Source of the DNA: Calendula officinalis | Taxonomy: Eukaryota > Streptophyta > Magnoliopsida > Asterales > Asteraceae | Length of the DNA: 64,000 bases | Direction of reading: 5' to 3' | Assembly (NCBI GenBank): GCA_963853835.1 | Contig: OY970827.1 | Location: 78,881,234 to 78,945,233 of the forward strand | Part shown: piece after piece, positions 1 to 11,132 of the stretch | Position numbering within the stretch: the first letter of the stretch is position 1 | How the letters are laid out: each line of letters starts with the position of its first letter | The notes under the pieces: generated by a model | What the model was told of the DNA's origin: nothing | What the model saw: only the letters and a program-made list of their open reading frames with translations | Databases searched by the model: none | Made by a program: the position numbers and the translations under genes

Positions 1-96
1 TCCAAGAGCAGTGGTATCAGAAAGGCAAGAATCAATTTGGCAGCCATGGATGGTCACCGCCGACCACACATATACACCTAGAAAGATAGATCAATT

Positions 97-442
97 GAGT
101 AAATTACATGGATGATCCTATTGTTTGATAAAAAAATTTATATTTGATCAATAAGTTTCAGTTATTACACGAATAGTCCTTAAATTATAAATCTTGTCAT
201 GTTTTTGGTCCATAATACTAACCTTCATTAAATTTCATCGTTAAACTTTGTCATGTGCATTGTACATGAGGGGAATTGTGTCATTTTACGGACACCATCT
301 TCAACATTTTAGCGGCAGTTAGTACTGAGGACCAAAAGCGTAACAAGATTTCGTATTTAGGGACTATTCGTGTAATTTTTTAAGACTTAGGGACTAAATC
401 CAAAACTTTTGACAAACCACGGGGCTATCCATGTAATTTACT
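97..442. repeat. Foldback MITE, MULE-like family
   Basis: The two ends are inverted copies. The left arm begins GAGTAAATTACATGGAT and the right arm ends ATCCATGTAATTTAC. Inside, runs reading 'ggtcc...taat' are mirrored. The arms resemble the terminal repeats of the Pack-MULE at 37909-39206, so I place it in the same family. I found no target duplication, so this copy is probably old. Confidence 0.6.
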
Positions 443-926
443 TTTTTTTTTAAATAAAAACATGCCTCTAGTAAATAATAAGGGTTAGACCGGTGCCAAC
501 TACACTTTTGTTGGCAACTGACACCCGTCAATTTTTATATGTTGTTAGCACGACTCTTCAATAGGATGCCGTCGTTTTTTGGCATCGGCTAGTAGAAAAG
601 GAACTCCAACGAGGGAGGTGGGGACCATACAATTAAAAATCAAATTTTTGAAAATTAAACCATTCAATGGTTAAAAATTTGATTTAAAAAAATAGTAATA
701 TATCCATTTCAAATTTATAAAAATTAAAATTTTGATTTTTTACCCATTTTTTTAATTTTTTCACTTCTATAAAGACCCACTCAAAACAATTCATTTTCAC
801 ATAATTGTGGTTTTTACACCACATTTTTTAATCTATGTACTACAATCATTGCATTATTTATTTGTACAATATGCATGAATACTTGTACAATATATTATAT
901 GTATCAAAATTTGTGGTATCAAAATT
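443..926. other. Intergenic, no gene seen
   Basis: AT-rich sequence with no coding signal. It holds short A/T runs and nothing I can assign. Confidence 0.5.
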
Positions 927-1816
927 AGGGAGAATTTCTTATATATCCTTGCAAAAATTATAAATTATTTTTATATCCTTACAAAATTTACAAATTATTT
1001 TTATATCCTTATAAACTTTTTAATTACCTCTATATCCTTCCAAACTTTTAAAATTATCATATATGTCCAAAAACATATTTTATGATTAATTAAATAGTTA
1101 TAATATCAATAATTATTATCCTTAAATTTATTAATTTTGAAAATTACTAGATTACCCTTATTAAACCTAAATCTAAATCAAATTGTAGATTAGCCGTGTA
1201 TGAGTGGGGATAATTTCTCGGCCATATATCGAATTCATGAAAACGCAGTACATCAAATCCATGAAAATAAAATATAGAATAACATCTTCCACAATTACCT
1301 CTCAACAATAATTAAGTATTTCAACAATGCATATAAAATAACATATTCCACAATACATGTATATATATTATGATATTAAAATGTTCAAAGATTTAAGAAG
1401 GTTCTTGCATATAGCTTTAATCAAAATCAAACTGGACATTCGGTAGAAAGATATTTATTAGTTCCACCATGCAGAATAACATATTTTAATTTCATGAATT
1501 TAATATACTGCATTTTCTTGAATTTGATATATTGCCAGAAATCATCTCGACTCATATACGACTAATCTACTATATGATTTAGGTTTAGGTTTATAAGGGT
1601 AATATAGTAATTTTAAAATAAATATATTTGAGGGTAATTATTAATTGATATCTGTAATTACAAAATATGCTTTTGGACATAAAGGAAAATTTTAAAGGTT
1701 TGTAAGGATGTGGAGGTAATTAAAAACTTTAGAAAGATATAGAAATAATTTATAAATTTTGCAAGGATATAAAAATAATTTATGATTTTTACAAGGATAT
1801 ATAGGAAATTTTCCCT
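927..1816. repeat. Long-TIR foldback element
   Basis: Inverted arms of about 270 bp face each other. The left arm starts AGGGAGAATTTCTTATATATCC. The right arm ends as its imperfect complement, GGATATATAGGAAATTTTCCCT. Both arms carry a repeated 'atatcctt...aaattattttt' motif. The 330 bp between them has no coding content. The architecture is that of a Mutator-like foldback MITE, but I saw no matching 9-bp target duplication. Confidence 0.6.
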
Positions 1817-2377
1817 AAAAAGTAATTACCTTTCACATAACATCATTCACTTCTTTCACTCAAAACACCTTATACTTACATAATTTTATTTCATCAAACC
1901 ACCTTCTATCAACTCAAAAATTCATTTAAAACGAACACAAACAGTCTCTAAGATTGATTTTGCTTAAATTCCATCATTTTAAGACGTTATTTTGGGTCAT
2001 ACCTAAACGATCACAAATACTAATCTTCTTTATACTTTCATTTTCGCTTCCAAATGTCCCATCAACTTCGTAATCACTAACACAATCCTACTCTTTAATC
2101 TTGTTTGTTGTTACCCCTCTTTTCGTACTTGCTCGTGTAGCCATTTAGCTTTTAGCCATTAGCTTCCTTTTCACTCATCAATGAACCACTTTATTACTCA
2201 CTCGTTACCTCTTTATTTTCTTATCTCATTCGCTTTTTTGTTCCCACTATTGAAGCATATGCTTCATCTTATCTACTCCATCATTGTTTCTTGATTAATT
2301 ACACTTTCTTCTCAAGAACCCAAGATTTCTTGAAATTTCACTTGAAAAAAAATCTCACCTTTTTCCATTTTCAAGAA

Positions 2378-4733
2378 ATGGATTCTTGGACCTTTAATTC
2401 TGTGGGTAAGGGTTTTGCCAATTTTGCATCTAATGAACTTGGGTCAACGGCCATGGGGTGGGAAGTCAAACCCACATTTATATTCGGAAACAACAACATG
2501 GGTTTGCCCCAAAACGAAATTACCGTTGAGAATCAAGTATTTGGTGACATGGGTTTTCTCAATAACTCATTTTCTCAAGAAAATGAGTTAAATCTTGCCA
2601 CTGGATCTAAACCTAAAGAATCTGGAGTATTTGATCTCAAGTTAGGTAGACTTATTGATCAAAATGGTTCCAAGATTTCCCACAATTTGAGTCCATCAAA
2701 ACGGCCACGAGAGAAGGATTTTGGTTCTACGACACCGTTTTGCAAAGTCCATGGTTGCAATAAAGATCTAAGCGATTGTAAAGATTACCACAAAAGGCAT
2801 AAGGTTTGTGAAGTTCACTCAAGGACTTCTAAAGTCATTGTGAACGGGATTGAACAAAGATTTTGTCAGCAATGTAGTAGGTAATTAATAAGGGTTTTTC
2901 TAACATATGCCCAAGGGCATACTATAACGTCCATTCAATAAAACGATGCCTTATCATATATTAGAAAAACCCAATTAATAAAGATTTTATTTTTTAATTT
3001 TATATTTTGTTAATTGATAACCATCTAGATCTAGTGTTGTAACTTGTAATCTAATGTAATTTGGATTCAGGTTCCATTTGTTGCGTGAATTTGATGATGA
3101 AAAACGAAGTTGTCGGAAACGTCTTGCTGGCCACAACGAGCGTAGAAGGAAACCTCATGGGAGATTGCTTCCATCATATAATATAAGTGCTCAAGGTAAT
3201 CTCGAGCTACTTTATATTTACATATTTGTACAATAGAAGGTAATTTCTCGGCTACATAAACTAATTTATATTACATTGTAAAACATTTAAAGTAAATTAT
3301 ATAAATATTATAATGCAATAATTGTGGTGTATAGATTAATTTATGTGGTGTAGAAGTCACATCCATGTAGAATCTTGTTAATTGCATCATCATCATCATA
3401 TATAATATATAATATTAGTGTCGATTTTTACTTTCTAAATATTGATGTGTGGGAAAAGTTTGTGTCAAAACGATTATGTGTTATTAAATAGTTAGAATTG
3501 GATAACAAGGTTTATTAGAAGGGGGTTTTATAAAATAGTGTTCCAACATGTTTTTGTTGTTAAAAGAATATAATATTAAGTTTTTCCAACGTGTGACAAT
3601 TTGATTATTTAACAAATTATAGTGTCAAAAGTACATGTTTGTGGTTTGAAAAGGGAAATTAAAGTCCTTGTAAGGTAAATAACTCATTTTGTATTTTTTC
3701 TGTTAAAAAAAAAAAATAACTCATTTTGTTTTACTATTAATTTTAGATTTAAAATGAACTATCAAAAATAAAATTTCTTTGTTCTAAAAATTAATAATCT
3801 AATCACTTCCAAAAAGTAAATCCAAATACTTTTTAAGAACGGGAAGTGATTTTAGAACCAAATAAATTACTCTACATGTCACAACCACTGTTTCACAGTA
3901 TTTTGTACAATATGCTTTAAATCTTATACAGTGTGATAACTGAAGTAATTTATGTGGTTGCAAAATCACTACCCTTTAAAAACATTTAGAGCATCGGCTG
4001 TAGTCATGAGGAGATGTGTGGGGTCTTCCGTGGCACCTCCATTAATCAAACATGGTAAGTCATGTTCTAAAAGCATATTAAAAAGAAGACAGCATCTTTA
4101 AAGTTCTTGATATTTGATTGTTTTCTTAGATCGATTAAACTCATCTTTAAAGTTCTTGAAACAGGTAACGAGTTAAAGGGATCCGCAGGGGCAATACCGT
4201 CTTTTCTGGTCTCCAACGTCCCTCCCGGCCCGTATCAGCACAAACACGACAACAACGTGAGGTGGAGGTGGGAAACGAATCTTGAAGATCAAACAACTCA
4301 TGATCTTCAAACAATTAGTACCATAACAACCGAGCAATTTCATCCAAAATCTTTTTCACCATGTCACTTAATTAAAACGAATCCTAGAATCCTTAACGGA
4401 TGCGTGGGGCCCTCGACTTCGAGTTCTGAGAGTGTTCTCTCTCTTCTGTCATCTCAAACATGGGGCACAACTCAAGATCAGTATGTACATTTGCATCAAC
4501 AACATGATATGAATCCTATTTTCGGGTTTGGGGGTAGTTTGGTCAATTTGGGCATTGATGAGATACCCCGAGGGTCAAAACGCGTGAATTGTGATGACCG
4601 GGTGTTTCAAGATGACGGTTCTACGATTGATTTGCTTCAGTTATCGTCACAACTCGAGAGGGTGGAACATCAAAAGCAAAGATCGCAAGTCAACCTTGCA
4701 AATGGTGTTTCTGTTGGCCTTAGTATTACCTAA
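2378..4733 (+). CDS. SPL6: SPL transcription factor, SPL6-like
   Basis: Plant-specific SBP-box transcription factor that binds GTAC-core DNA and acts in phase change and defence. Three exons: 2378-2880, 3071-3195, 4165-4733, giving 398 residues. The SBP domain begins near residue 122 (CKVHGC) and is split by intron 1 inside an Arg codon just after CQQCS, the usual SPL intron position. The Zn ligands (CxxxxC, CEVH, CQQC, FH, CRKR) and the basic nuclear localisation stretch ending HNERRRK are present. The start MDSW and the C-terminal motif STIDLLQLSS match my memory of Arabidopsis SPL6, and this start was chosen for that reason; an upstream in-frame ATG at 2291 would add residues of low quality. 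Exon 3 carries a miR156 site. Assignment to SPL6 rather than another SPL is likely but not proven. Confidence 0.93.
2892..2972. mobile_element. 81-bp MITE in SPL intron 1
   Basis: Terminal inverted repeats GGGTTTTTCTAA...TTAGAAAAACCC. It is flanked by identical 9-bp sequences, aattaataa, at 2883-2891 and 2973-2981. A 9-bp duplication is typical of Mutator-type insertion. The element starts 11 bp after the 5' splice site. Confidence 0.8.
4432..4451 (+). promoter_or_regulatory. miR156/157 target site in SPL exon 3
   Basis: GTGTTCTCTCTCTTCTGTCA in the coding strand, encoding VLSLLS. It equals the standard SPL target except for C to T at position 4, which still allows a G:U pair with the microRNA. 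It lies in the coding region, as in other miR156-controlled SPL genes, so post-transcriptional repression by miR156 is expected. Confidence 0.9.
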
Positions 4734-5180
4734 GGAATAAAGAAAGAATGGCACGTTTTAAATGTATGTGTTAGTGTATTATTATTATTATTATCCAATA
4801 AGAAATAATATTTAATCTTATCCTATACTTGTTATGTCCCTTATTTTTTAATGTAATAATATTATTTGGGTCTATGTTGATTACAAATTAAATAACATGT
4901 GAATTAGAAGATTGTACATTAACCGGCCACTAAGAGAAATTTTAGGATGTCTTTTTTCATAAGATTTCGGGTTTGATTCTTACTGAAGGGTTTACTTCAA
5001 GTGAATAGATGGTACGTGGGGTTTATTCCCCCTAGGTGAAGGGTATAAGGAAGACATATTACCACTTATGGATGTCATTGTCTGGCTCGAATTACTAACT
5101 TACTAACTGGCCATTGAAAAAATGTGAATTAGAAGATTATTTTTTTGCCCTTTACATCTCTTTCGTGAATAAATATATAG

Positions 5181-5516
5181 TCTTCCGTATTAAAATAAGT
5201 GAATCACTTTCTTTTTCGAGGTATATCAAAATAAGTGAACCACTTTAATATTTTACATAATTTGGTAAGTTTTTATATTTAAAATTACTCATTTACACTT
5301 ACTTATCCTTCTTTAAACATCATTAAAAGTGTGGTGCCCATCCATTTTTGTCATCTTCCTATATTTGACTTTTTCACCAATTAAAAAAAGCAATAAAATA
5401 GTAAAATGTGTGAGATCCATCCATTCTATTAATTTCACTAATCTCTTATTACCTTATTTATCTCAAAAAACATAAACTTTAAAGTGATTCAGTTATTTTG
5501 ATACGGAGGGAGGAAG
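5181..5516. mobile_element. Stowaway-like MITE
   Basis: The left end TCTTCCGTATTAAAATAAGTG mirrors the right end, which reads CAGTTATTTTGATACGGAGG followed by GAGGAAG. This is the 'CTCCGT...ACGGAGG' terminal pattern common to plant Tc1/mariner-type MITEs. Related ends recur at about 35910 and 36475. Confidence 0.55.
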
Positions 5517-5824
5517 TAATTGTGTGGTTCTCATTGTTTGAGTAAATTAGTAAGATCAGATCCTTAACATCAGATTTGACAGGACGATTAAAAGTTTGAA
5601 AGAGATCATAGCATTTTCATCATTTCACTTGGTCCACATACAAGGGGACGAAGGCCAACAAAAATCAAACACTGAAGACTCCTAATATACTTTCCTCATT
5701 TGATGGACTTAACATGAAATCTCGAAGGAATGGGGATTTTAATCATTTTATAAAACAAAGAATAAATTACAAAAATGTCTATGTGGTTTGCTATTTTATG
5801 CGATATTAGTCCTTTTTTGAAATG

Positions 5825-5975
5825 TTGATGTAGACTCAAAAACAATATTATAGATTAGACCCGATAATTTTATGAATACTGAGATAATGTAATTAAAACC
5901 ACGTTGATTCAAGAATACCGTGGACTTAGGATCTTCAAAACCTATCCAACTCAAAAACACAATTTTAAAATTGAA
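5825..5975 (+). repeat. Dispersed repeat, copy 1
   Basis: Shares blocks with 15418-15560: ttgatgtagactcaaaa, then 'cgttgattcaagaat.ccgtgg', then 'actcaaaaacacaatttt'. The second copy lies in a COBRA-like intron next to a CACTA-type terminus. It may therefore be the inside of a CACTA element, which is inference. Confidence 0.45.
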
Positions 5976-6854
5976 AAATCAAATTTCATACTAATAAAGG
6001 ATTAAGTTTTTCACTAACACAAACAAACTATAAATAAGGCTCAGAAATAAGAGTCTTGCCCCTCTACATTTGTTTGGGCCTACATCACACTCATTCAAAT
6101 ATACAGAACAAGCATATTTAGGGTCGCGCTCCGCTGCGGTGTACAGAATTTAGATTATCTATTTATTTAATTTTAAAATTATAAAAGATCAAGAGAATAA
6201 TTGTGTGTTGCTAAACTATTTGCTTATTAATCATGTGCTATTAACGAAATTTAATTTATATAATCGTTTAGTTTATATTCTTACATATATTCAGGATGCA
6301 CTTGCAACTTTGAACTCGGATCTTTTGTGTTTGAAATTCTTTTAATCTTCATGGCTGGATTTATAAAATTTATCTTCTAAACTATAATAAAGTCGAACAA
6401 CAAAAAATACATTACTGTAACAAAGTTTTTAGAAAAATGTATACTTAAAATTAAATTCAAATGTTAAACATATATTTTTATGCTATGGTTAAAATTTATT
6501 ATTATAGTTAAAATACAATTTTCCAAGTATAATCATCTCTAAATGATTAATTTTGTTTAATATTTAAAATCTAATGGTTAAAATACACTTTATTTAAGCA
6601 TAATTTATATTATATATATAGCTTTAGTATGCTTATTAAAAAGTTACGTATAATAAAAAAGATTACAATAAAATCAATATTTTTTAGCCCATATAAATAA
6701 TTCTTGTTAGAAGAATTTTAATAGAAACCACTTTCAATTAATTTAATATAAACTAATTTAGATAATGTATATTTATTTCATTAAAAAAATGTTGGATTGG
6801 GCTTGCAAAAATAAAAGATGAGAATAAGTAGATTCCAAAATAATTGAAAAATGA

Positions 6855-6925
6855 TGTGCCACTGCCAAGTTTCGAACTCAAGACTTCATGCTTACAAAGC
6901 GAGCCTTCAACCACTAAGGCAACAA
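6855..6925 (-). repeat. tRNA-Thr-like fragment, SINE or pseudo-tRNA
   Basis: On the minus strand there is an A-box-like TTAGTGGTTGAAGGC, a TGT anticodon-like loop CTTTGTAAG and a B-box-like GAGTTCGAAAC. The acceptor stem does not pair well. This is most likely a tRNA-derived SINE head or a dead tRNA, not a working tRNA gene. Confidence 0.4.
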
Positions 6926-7111
6926 GACAATCTTTTTCTATTTCTCACTTTTATCTATATATTATATTATCACAAAAAATATAAAAAAACACACCAATCA
7001 AAGCCAAGTGAATAGTAAATTTGGTATCACAATGTTATAAAAGGTAGAATTTGGTACCACAATTGTATAAAAGGTAGAATTTTGATGGTAACAAATCATT
7101 TTAAAAACTTA

Positions 7112-7957
7112 GGGGGCGTTTGGTTCGCTGGAATGTTTATGATGGAATTGGAATTTAGGAAAGAATTGGAATTGTCAGGAATTGGATTCAAATTCCTTAC
7201 TCTGTTTGGTTAGCAGGAAATGGAATTGAAATTTAGTAAAAAGACGAATTTACCCTTATTCGTGTAGGTGGTGGTGGTGGCGACAACGGTAGTGGTGGAG
7301 GCGGTGCGTGGCGGTAGTGGTGGGTGGCGGTGGTGGGTGGCGGTGGTGGTGGCGGGAGGTGGTGGCAGCGGTAGTGGTGGAAGCGGTGGGTGGCGGTAGT
7401 GGTGGTTGACCGTAGTGGTGGGTGGGTGGTGGTGGAGGGTGGTCGTAGTGGTGGTGGTGGCGGAGGTGGTGGGTGGTTGTAGCGGTGATGGGTGGCGGTG
7501 GTAGTTTGTGGGCGGTGGCGGAGGGTTGTGGCGGTGGCGGGTGGTGGTGGCGGCGGAGGTGGTGGTCGAGGTGGTGGGTGGCGACAATGGTAGTGGTGGG
7601 CGGTGGTGGGTGGCGGGTGGTGGTGGGTGGCGGTAGCGCTGGTGGGCGGCGGGTGGTGATGGTGGGTGGCGGTGGGTGGTGGTGGTCGGCGGTGGTGGGT
7701 GGCGGCGGTGGGTGGTGACGGTGGATGGTGATTGGTTTAAGGTTAAAGGTGTTTAAGGGTAATATGGTAATCTACACATTCCTTCATTCATGGGATTTCA
7801 AAATCCTTCCATCTTTGGATGGAATTCACATTCCCTTGTTTGATGGAATGTTTTCCAATCAAGAATTCCAATTCCGTCCAACCAAACATAGGAATCTATA
7901 GGAATTGGATTCCAATTCCTTCAAAATCCCAAAGATTCCAGCGAACCAAACATCCCC
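7112..7957. mobile_element. Harbinger/Tourist-type MITE with GGT-rich core
   Basis: Terminal inverted repeats GGGGGCGTTTGGTTCGCTGG and the complement of ccagcgaaccaaacatcccc match at all but two positions. TTA flanks both ends (7109-7111 and 7958-7960), the 3-bp duplication of PIF/Harbinger elements. Sub-terminal sequence rich in 'ggaattgg' is also mirrored. The core, about 7266-7735, is an imperfect GGT/GGC array whose long open frames in both directions are artefacts of the triplet repeat. Confidence 0.85.
7266..7735. repeat. GGT/GGC triplet-like minisatellite
   Basis: About 470 bp of imperfect units such as GGTGGTGGGTGGCGGT, strongly G-biased on this strand. It sits entirely within the Harbinger-type element. 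Its open frames encode only Gly/Trp/Val or Thr/Pro/His runs and are not genes. Confidence 0.85.
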
Positions 7958-7960
7958 TTA

Positions 7961-8537
7961 GTGTATATTATACGTAGTATATTTTAAATTAATCAAAGTC
8001 AAGTTACTCGCTATATAAAAACGTACACTAGATAAGAAACAAAATGATAATCATCAATACAAGTATAAACTGATCACAAACATTACGATCCATTCTTGTG
8101 ACATTTGTAAGACTTTGCCGTTTTATTTGTTGTGTACGATCGAGCAGGAACCCTACACGGGAGTTGTTGTCTTTTAATGCTTCATAAGATAACAATTCCT
8201 GAAACTACAAGATATCATGTTAAAAGAACATTTGTATACAGGGTTATATTGAAATATCTTAATAAATTCAACAATTAGACCAATCCTGTTTTCATATTTA
8301 CCTTAATCGCACCCACCATCGGGGCACTGTATCATAAGGGTGGTGGGTATAGGTTTCACTAGCCACATAAACAACCATATTATACCACTTCAGAAGAAAT
8401 ACTCATCATACCACCACGCTCACCTAAATGTGAAGAGGCTCCCATCAAATCAGACATACAAAGTGCTTGAACCACCGTGGCTGTAACACCATGCACCCAC
8501 GAACCCCCACACTCCCATCATCGGGGGGGGGGGGGGG
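7961..8537. other. Intergenic, no gene seen
   Basis: No coding signal. It ends in a G-run at the retrotransposon target site. Confidence 0.5.
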
Positions 8538-8542
8538 GGGGT

Positions 8543-9034
8543 GGTTAGGAATATTATTATTAATATTCATTAAAGATTTGATTATGTCAAAACTATTAAA
8601 CTACAAGGACCTAAGTCGATGATATGAAGTTCAAGATTCAAATAAAGATTTAGGAGATAATCATTAATGTAAAAAGATATAGTATATCTTTATTAGTTTA
8701 AAAGATTTAGTCATTATCTTTTCCTTGTAAGTCTTGGGTTTTCTAGTATATAAAGAAACCTAATGACATAGAATTAGATGTTCTTGGAACCCACGTTTTA
8801 ACGTGTTTGTGTGTAAAACCTAAGCCTCAAGATCGTTTGATCCTGTTTAACGAAGAACCGTTCTATGTATTTATATATAGAATTGAGGCTTTTAATGATG
8901 AAAACTTGTTTAGCTATACATATATGTTCAACTAATTCCGCAATTATATGTTTTGTATATGCTTATTCCAGATAAGAACTAACTATTCTTGAGCCTAAAG
9001 ATCTACGTTTATGAAGAGTTATTCAATCTTCACA
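8543..9034 (+). repeat. 5' LTR
   Basis: Direct repeat of 10636-11127. Its first base is G where the other LTR has T of the canonical TG. It holds a TATA-like 'agtatataaag' near 8743-8753, suitable as a U3 promoter. Confidence 0.9.
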
Positions 9035-9036
9035 AT

Positions 9037-9048
9037 TGGTATCAGAGC
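9037..9048 (+). other. Primer binding site (tRNA-iMet)
   Basis: TGGTATCAGAGC, two bases after the 5' LTR. This is the standard plant primer site for minus-strand synthesis from initiator tRNA-Met. Confidence 0.9.
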
Positions 9049-9636
9049 ACGGTGGCTCAGATCTGGAATCAAACAAGGATCCATCACTGATCGCAAGAAG
9101 AATCATGAAGTCTACTAGTATCAATCTGCTTAATTTTTATGATATTAAATGATCGCTATTATGCAGCTTATGCTTATCCAGAAGAAGAAGAAAATACATT
9201 TGATTATTCATTATATTTTTATGATTTTAAAGACTAATAGCTGGAACCTTGTTTTTCTGAAGAAGTTCATACCCCGTCATTCCTGGCATGCAATAATCCT
9301 CACTCTGCAGGAAGAAACTTTGAGAAATTTTTCAACAAGTTTACGACCGATGAGATTATCGTCAACAGCTAGAACATGAGGTATTTATCCATCATAATAC
9401 TCCATTGACATGATCAACACGAATTAGTTATTTAATCGATCGATTAAAATCGTTAAAGAAATTAGAAATAGATCAGATTCAAACGAATGAGAAAGAAAAC
9501 CAAAGTTAAGATCGATTAACAAATTTAAAGATCTTGAAGTCACCAAAGTTTGATATTTGGAAATAGCAAATAACTAATTTAAACAATGGAGGTGAAGGCA
9601 GTAGGTGGTTGGGTCTAATCAAAAGAGTTTATACTT

Positions 9637-9985
9637 GCTACTGCTCTCAAAGTTCAACGTATTTGTTACTTACTACTGATTAAAGTTGAAGGCAGTAGTT
9701 GATCTTATTTAAAGTTTTACTACTGATCTCCTCTACAAGCTTTGCTACTGATCCAACATCCATCTTACTACTGATCCTATGAACTTTATAATTTTACTAC
9801 TGACCAGTACTAAAACTTGCAACTTGTTACTGCTCCTAATATACTACTGATCAGTAGTATGTCCGATTACTACTGATCCAATGCTCAATCAGTACTACTG
9901 GTCCGACAGGTTACTACTGATCTTCGCTGTTTACTACTGATCCATATTAAAATACTACTGCTGCGTTGACTGATCAATTATTAAA
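9637..9985 (+). repeat. Interspersed TACTACTGATC motif array
   Basis: Roughly a dozen copies of ACTACTGATC or one-step variants (ACTACTGACC, ACTACTGCTG, GCTACTGATC) at irregular spacing of about 20-40 bp inside the retrotransposon. It is not a simple tandem repeat, because the sequences between motifs differ. Confidence 0.75.
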
Positions 9986-10635
9986 CAGTATTGACCGAAA
10001 GAAAAAAAAAAATTTGAAGAATTTTTTTTATTTCTTCTTTGAACGATACATCATACTTTGGAAAACATGACACACACCATGTTCATTCCATACCACGGTT
10101 TATTGATCGTATCTGATAATAATGTGAAACGAATCACATTATTCACACACAGGTTGAAGGCATGATGAAGATAAAGGAAAGTTTTTATTTGCTACATATT
10201 TGATCTTTATCAATTGATTACAGAAGATAATTGATTATATTTTATTTGAAGACGAAGTTGAAAGTCTTACTACATAAGATGTTATGTAAAGATGTAAATG
10301 CAATTCAACAGAATCTTAACGAAAAGATCTGATTGAAGACCAAGATGTCCCTCATACAAGATATGACGTTGCTAATTACTATATTTAGATGGAATGTGAT
10401 GCTTAGTTTGAGTTTCTACTTCAACTTCAAATAGAAGATAGTTGTTTTTCAATGTAATTAATATAGCCTTGAAGAACACAAGAATGATATCACACTTTTA
10501 GGGGAAGAAAAAAGTGTTGATCATTCAAGGGGAAGTTCAAGTTTCTCGGATTGATTTGATTATGTCAAAAAGGGGAAGAGACTTGAAGATTCCTAGCTAA
10601 TTCTATAAGTTTTGTCAAATCAAATAGGGGAAGAT

Positions 10636-11127
10636 TGTTAGGAATATTATTATTAATATTCATTAAAGATTTGATTATGTCAAAACTATTAAACTACAAG
10701 GACCTAAGTCGATGATATGAAGTTCAAGATTAAAATAAAGATTTAGGAGATAATCATTAATGTAAAAAGATATAGTATATCTTTATTAGTTTAAAAGATT
10801 TAGTCATTATCTTTTCCTTGTAAGTCTTGGGTTTTCTAGTATATAAAGAAACCTAATGACATAGAATTAGATGTTCTTGGAACCCACGTTTTAACGTGTT
10901 TGTGTGTAAAACCTAAGCCTCAAGATCGTTTGATCCTGTTTAACGAAGAACCGTTCTATGTATTTATATATAGAATTGAGGCTTTTAATGATGAAAACTT
11001 GTTTAGCTATACATATATGTTCAACTAATTCCGCAATTATATGTTTTGTATATGCTTATTCCAGATAAGAACTAACTATTCTTTAGCCTAAAGATCTACG
11101 TTTATGAAGAGTTATTCAATCTTCACA
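10636..11127 (+). repeat. 3' LTR
   Basis: Starts TGTTAGGAAT and ends TCTTCACA. It is preceded directly by the polypurine tract and followed by the GGGGT target duplication. Confidence 0.9.
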
Positions 11128-11132
11128 GGGGT

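Larger units (their letters stand above)
4734..7108. other. Intergenic repeat-rich stretch
   Basis: No gene. It holds a possible SINE-like block (about 4915-5110), a Stowaway-like MITE, a dispersed repeat, and a tRNA-like fragment, each listed or mentioned separately. The remainder is AT-rich and unremarkable. Confidence 0.5.
8543..11127 (+). mobile_element. Non-autonomous LTR retrotransposon
   Basis: Two 492-bp direct LTRs (8543-9034 and 10636-11127) differ at only three positions I could find: the first base, one C/A and one G/T. The element is flanked by GGGGT at 8538-8542 and 11128-11132. A primer binding site TGGTATCAGAGC, complementary to initiator tRNA-Met, lies at 9037-9048. A polypurine tract, AGGGGAAGAT, abuts the right LTR. 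The 1.6-kb interior has no gag, protease, integrase or reverse transcriptase reading frame, so the element needs proteins from a relative. The few LTR differences point to a recent insertion. The primer site and TG...CA ends fit the Copia class, but assignment needs a sequence search. Confidence 0.9.

Noticed and set aside
2291..2377. Upstream ATG as the start of the SPL protein
   Set aside because: It would add 29 residues with no family resemblance, and MDSW at 2378 matches the family start.
4915..5110. SINE with pol III promoter
   Set aside because: A B-box-like 'gggtttgattctt' is visible but the A box and poly-A/T tail are not convincing.
6120..6160. 'gggtcgcgctccgctgcggtgtacag' as a Helitron 3' end
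   Set aside because: No hairpin followed by CTRR and T at the expected spacing.
7210..7718. Long overlapping open frames on both strands
   Set aside because: They arise from the GGT/GGC triplet array and encode only low-complexity Thr/Pro/His or Gly/Trp/Val runs.
9149..9379. 76-codon frame in the LTR element as a gag protein
   Set aside because: No zinc knuckle or gag-like sequence; it is a Lys/Ile-rich chance frame.
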